A stretch of DNA of 16,277 nucleotides, taken from positions 1-16,277 of the forward strand of contig JAFABO010000073.1 of assembly GCA_023426005.1 (NCBI GenBank). The letters are read 5' to 3'. This DNA is from Bacillota bacterium (GTDB lineage Bacteria; Bacillota; Clostridia; Acetivibrionales; DSM-1351). The notes beneath the pieces were generated by a model that was not told where the DNA came from, ran no database searches, and was given only the letters and a program-made list of their open reading frames with translations. A program made the translations under genes and the position numbers. Shown piece by piece: positions 14,401 to 16,277 of the stretch. The first letter of the stretch is position 1; each line of letters begins with the position of its first letter.

Positions 14401-14789
14401 AGAACATTACAGGAGTGACGGCCTGGAGTGATTCAATAACCAAAAGTACCACAAGCCCGTCCTACGAGCTTGAATGTGCAAAAGACCAGGAATTTGATTT
14501 TTCACTGCTGGCAGCTAATGTACAGGATTTTGGAGACATCAAATTTGTTGTAACCTACAATCCGGATGAGCTTGAGGTAATTGATTTGTGTGAGTTTACA
14601 GCCGAAAAGGACACAGCAGCCGGAACAATACCAGGAACCAACATAAGCGTCATAGTTAAGGAAGGCAGAATAGAGTACAAAGTAAATGAAAGCATCAACC
14701 CCGGAACTACCTGGTCTGGTGAAATAGCTGCAATTGTGTTCAGAGCCAAAACAAATGGTAAGACAAGTATCAATTATTGCATTGAATAG
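11424..14789 (+). CDS. Secreted protein with novel N-terminal domain, Ig-like domain, eight FN3 domains and a cohesin-like C-terminus
   Basis: This encodes 1121 residues with an N-terminal signal (hydrophobic 9-23, cleavage perhaps after residue 24 or after A-A-A at 40-42). Residues about 44-246 form a domain I do not recognise, rich in Tyr and Trp, with six Cys (45, 75, 111, 182, 246, 262) if the edge is included. It ends in D-G-Y-W-Y-V-K. An Ig-like module (about 247-325, D-G-N-H-T-L-K-F-E-V-S-D-G) follows. FN3 domains lie at about 326-411, 412-503, 504-585, 586-670, 671-753, 754-837, 845-929 and 930-1010; the last six are close relatives of those in the preceding gene. The C-terminal about 108 residues match that gene's C-terminus. 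The ATG at 11424 has AGGGTG seven bases upstream and was preferred over TTG at 11418. No terminator separates it from either neighbour. It is probably an elongated cell-surface partner; the binding target is unknown. Confidence 0.85.
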   Translation: MIKRASRVIAFILILIISIPVSFGTQEDGHFFKGGQEVKAAAQSCYYDKYTVKTQYEHEVYEHKNAFYFGFEVDCTELSPAYDEPEVPGYMSQEVDPDTGIVKLSNYATLCLGKHDTYGAVILPKNSRSYYVIEYVRTGSISWSRKRYTFESGIYHGSKGNYLGLKWLDTTEDTANVWDKGCLSMSEFYVPTGKTRQTTSMLIESNFIAPDGIYPNNGIHTDGYWYVKRSINSPAANEILSKMKGCTPSITVADPQGDPLTCKYYIDLVEKEQKTISNTATPQLVNFSALDISTLSDGNHTLKFEVSDGSASPMTMSVNVIVDNSLPVIGGINITAEATSMSISGSATDTVSDAASIQYRYTVGSTVSNWVSNTPYTIGSLTPNTVYYVECEARDNAGNISSMGKTIRTKAQTPQINFSNNKENSLDLSINDSNPAATQYQVMAGSRYVNASGILTSSPEWITVPGKKITVTGLTANNQYNFTIKAKNDEGIETAATQKTGTTLALPPKINIEKKWITYITLTWDAVNGATGYEIEADGKISSSGTATTYTQNELQAETLHTYRVRVINAGGTGLWSDIVQAATYPNPPEMPVITETYTTQSAITINWDAVDKATGYEIEADGKTINTGISTTYTDEGLNPDSIHKYRIRAINDGGSSEWSEFKEISTLPDPPEIPEDLVGKPAMKNITLIWKAAERAEGYELEVDGRIIQIETNTYIHEELSTNTTHKYRIRAYNKGGKSQWSEPVIVTTWPDIPSAPTNIMATAEQNSITLTWYSSPYAESYDVQTDEKDIVNIKGMSYTNESLNPGTEHSYRIRAANISGSGQWSNSIEITTLPLEESSSTTGAAIIANLAAVVTNKTVTIAWQAVEANAQYDIEVDGAVIDNGKDTVYNHTGLKAETFHTYRVRTKNVNGNGQWCAVLALSTLPDLPGAPSNVNVTVTDTQVQLTWTKEEGVSYEVEADGESINVGQVSSYTDENLAPGTSHTYRVRGKNITGVTAWSDSITKSTTSPSYELECAKDQEFDFSLLAANVQDFGDIKFVVTYNPDELEVIDLCEFTAEKDTAAGTIPGTNISVIVKEGRIEYKVNESINPGTTWSGEIAAIVFRAKTNGKTSINYCIE
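13011..13294 (+). repeat. Near-identical direct repeat within adjacent FN3 modules
   Basis: Thirty-two bases at 13011-13042 recur at 13263-13294 with two mismatches, an offset of 252 bases (84 residues). They encode A-T-G-Y-E-I-E-A-D-G-K in the third and fourth FN3 domains. This indicates comparatively recent duplication or conversion between modules, and a site where module number could change by recombination. Confidence 0.75.
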
Positions 14790-14851
14790 AGATTAATATT
14801 GATCGTAAGTAGTCTGGATTTTAGTGATATACAAAAAGAGGAGCTGGAAAT

Positions 14852-15892
14852 ATGGTGAAAAATTCAAAAAAATATAAGATTGTGGCATTGATATTGGCAC
14901 TTGTGTTAATTACAACAACTATTCCGTTAACTATTTTGGGAATTGACAATCTGAAACCTGATACCATAACAGTTGATAATGCAAGCAGCGAGGATAAGAG
15001 AATTGCATCCGAGATATCCAATGAAACGGGTGTAAGTATCGAAGAAGTCTTTGAATTAAAAGCATACGGACGTTCCTGGAATGAGGTTCTTACTTTTCTA
15101 AGAAACAAGTCAACTCTGGGTGAGAGCAGCAATAAGAACAAGCGGGATGATTTGCTGCTGAACGCAGGTCTTGATGAAGAATATATGAAAAAGCTGAAAA
15201 AAGAAGGTTTCACAGAGGGTCAAATTTCAGAAGCCAAATTGATTGAAGAAAGAGTTATTTTTCAGCTTGAGGAGATAACCTCAAAAACTGAAGCAAACCA
15301 ATTGAATTCACCGGGCACAGCAGGCTTGCCGAATCCGTCAGGACCTTCGGTAAATGCAACCAACCAGCCCAATCAAGCAGATGCGGGTAAGCTTGCTTTT
15401 GATGTTGGAAATACGGGTTCCAATGCTGACATAGCAACATATCAGAAGCTTTATGAAAAGATAGATATTAAAAATGCAATATATTTCATGCTAAAGCTTA
15501 AGGCTGACTTTGGAAGCTGCGAAAAGGCATTTGACGAATATCTGTTTTCACTCCAGGCAGATATTGACCTTAATGATTACATAAAAGATAAAGAGGCATA
15601 TCTGAAGAGCAGGGATGAAAAAAAATTGCTGCTCGATGACCGGAATGTAATAACACTTGAGAAGATAGAAGCAAAATCCATTGAAAAAATTCAGACAGAA
15701 GACAGAGACAGTGATTTGATATCGAATCAGAACCAGGCAGCAGATAAAAGCTTAAGTGAAGCGGCACCAAAAGAAACGAGTCCTTTGCCGGATGTACCAA
15801 AACCAAACTCAGTGGATGTAAAACCTAAAAATCCCACTGACGAGATAATGAATGAAATTAACGGAATTAATCCCATAGAGAATCAGAAATAA
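14852..15892 (+). CDS. Membrane-anchored or secreted helix-rich protein of unknown function
   Basis: This encodes 346 residues. A basic start and hydrophobic segment (8-30) form a signal peptide or N-terminal anchor, with no lipobox Cys. Residues about 46-142 are predicted helical and contain T-G-V-S-I-E-E-V-F-E-L-K (59-70), A-Y-G-R-S-W-N-E-V-L (71-80), G-L-D-E-E-Y (106-111) and E-G-F-T-E-G-Q-I-S-E-A-K (118-129). A Pro/Asn/Gly linker (151-178) leads to a second helical block (about 193-260, including A-I-Y-F-M-L-K-L-K). A charged, Pro-rich tail follows. I recognise no domain with certainty. From memory, similar helical G-x-S-W-x-(E/D) proteins sit beside clostridial YD-repeat genes. GAGGAG (14838-14843) lies eight bases before the ATG. 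It is 62 bases after the FN3 gene and nearly overlaps the next gene's ribosome binding site, so it is in the operon. Confidence 0.8.
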   Translation: MVKNSKKYKIVALILALVLITTTIPLTILGIDNLKPDTITVDNASSEDKRIASEISNETGVSIEEVFELKAYGRSWNEVLTFLRNKSTLGESSNKNKRDDLLLNAGLDEEYMKKLKKEGFTEGQISEAKLIEERVIFQLEEITSKTEANQLNSPGTAGLPNPSGPSVNATNQPNQADAGKLAFDVGNTGSNADIATYQKLYEKIDIKNAIYFMLKLKADFGSCEKAFDEYLFSLQADIDLNDYIKDKEAYLKSRDEKKLLLDDRNVITLEKIEAKSIEKIQTEDRDSDLISNQNQAADKSLSEAAPKETSPLPDVPKPNSVDVKPKNPTDEIMNEINGINPIENQK

Positions 15893-15906
15893 AGGAGAAT
15901 GAGCTT

Positions 15907-16277
15907 ATGAGGAAGGTAAAAAGGACAAGGTTAATAGTAATAATCTTAGCTATGGTATTGGTAGTAAATGCCGGTTTGGTAGGCTACTCAATGATTGGGG
16001 GAAATCTGCCAGTATCAGATAAGAACAGCTCTGATAATTCTGTGAAAACAACAGTAAATACTCAAAATTCCAGGACTGTGGACAATGGGTTAAAAGATGA
16101 AGCCAGCACCGAAATATCCAAGGATATCCTTGATTTGATAAAGGCACAGAACCCTGACAGCTATACAAAAAATTTAAACAATTATAAGCAGCTGCTTGAA
16201 CTTTTAAATGTACACGTAAAATTCAAGAATGAAATTGAAAGGCTTATAAAAAAGGGAAAAAAGCTTCCGGACATACT
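15907..16277 (+). CDS. N-terminal part of a second exported helix-rich protein (cut by window end)
   Basis: The frame is open from the ATG at 15907 to the edge, giving 123 residues. A Lys/Arg-rich start (MRKVKRTRL) and hydrophobic segment (9-26) form a signal peptide or anchor. A Ser/Thr/Asn-rich linker (about 35-68) leads to a charged helical region, e.g. YKQLLELLNVHVKFKNEIER (93-112), ending K-L-P-D-I. The helical part resembles in style, though not clearly in sequence, the second helical block of the preceding protein. AAAGGAG (15891-15897) overlaps the preceding stop codon and lies nine bases before this ATG, strong evidence of coupled expression. Function is unknown and the C-terminus is not in the window. 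Confidence 0.75.
   Translation, partial: MRKVKRTRLIVIILAMVLVVNAGLVGYSMIGGNLPVSDKNSSDNSVKTTVNTQNSRTVDNGLKDEASTEISKDILDLIKAQNPDSYTKNLNNYKQLLELLNVHVKFKNEIERLIKKGKKLPDI

Noticed and set aside
8870..14460. CRISPR-like or other short regularly spaced repeats
   Set aside because: The periodicity of about 240-250 bases comes from tandem FN3 domains in frame; there are no short identical repeats with unique spacers.
8178..14789. Cellulosomal components (scaffoldin or dockerin-bearing proteins)
   Set aside because: CBM3 and cohesin-like domains suggest it, but there is no dockerin, no run of canonical cohesins and no glycoside hydrolase. The terminal domains only distantly resemble cohesins.

Overview
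The window looks like chromosome from a low-GC, spore-forming, anaerobic Firmicute, most plausibly a cellulolytic clostridium of the Ruminiclostridium/Clostridium cellulolyticum type. This rests on AT-rich intergenic DNA, strong AGGAGG-type ribosome binding sites, the spore protease gene gpr, a divergent clostridial-style LigA, S-layer-homology (SLH) anchoring, and a family 3 carbohydrate-binding module (CBM3). The species assignment is inference.

Housekeeping part (1-4987). The window opens with the last 30 codons of a (p)ppGpp synthetase/hydrolase (ACT domain). A 275-bp MITE-like, multi-hairpin element with 27-bp inverted termini follows. rpsT (ribosomal protein S20, minus strand, TTG start) has its own promoter and terminator. 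It is divergent from gpr (germination protease). The 367-bp gap between rpsT and gpr holds the rpsT promoter and a second nested-hairpin element. After gpr and its terminator come a small M50B-like membrane metalloprotease and a divergent NAD-dependent DNA ligase, apparently co-transcribed and closed by a good terminator.

Surface part (4988-16277). A new transcription unit begins near 5030 and runs to the end of the window without an internal terminator. It has five consecutive same-strand genes for exported proteins: (1) an SLH-anchored protein with a beta-solenoid-like stretch, an InlB/Listeria-Bacteroides B-repeat and a SwmB-like domain; (2) a CBM3 protein with nine fibronectin type III (FN3) domains; (3) a protein with a novel N-terminal domain, an Ig-like domain and eight FN3 domains; (4) and (5) two smaller membrane-anchored or secreted, helix-rich proteins, the last cut by the window edge. 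Proteins 2 and 3 end in the same cohesin-like C-terminal domain. None of the five has a recognisable enzyme domain, dockerin or LPXTG sorting signal.

The most interesting content is this surface operon. Its CBM3 has lost most of the known cellulose-binding face. A terminal domain is shared by the two FN3 fibres. A short Thr-Thr-Pro-Gly-Ala-Ile micro-repeat occurs in unrelated domains of two neighbouring genes. The helix-rich accessory proteins resemble, from memory, proteins found beside clostridial YD-repeat (RHS) genes, so a large YD-repeat protein just downstream is a testable prediction. A working model is an S-layer-tethered assembly of long FN3 stalks that binds polysaccharide or presents another surface protein.
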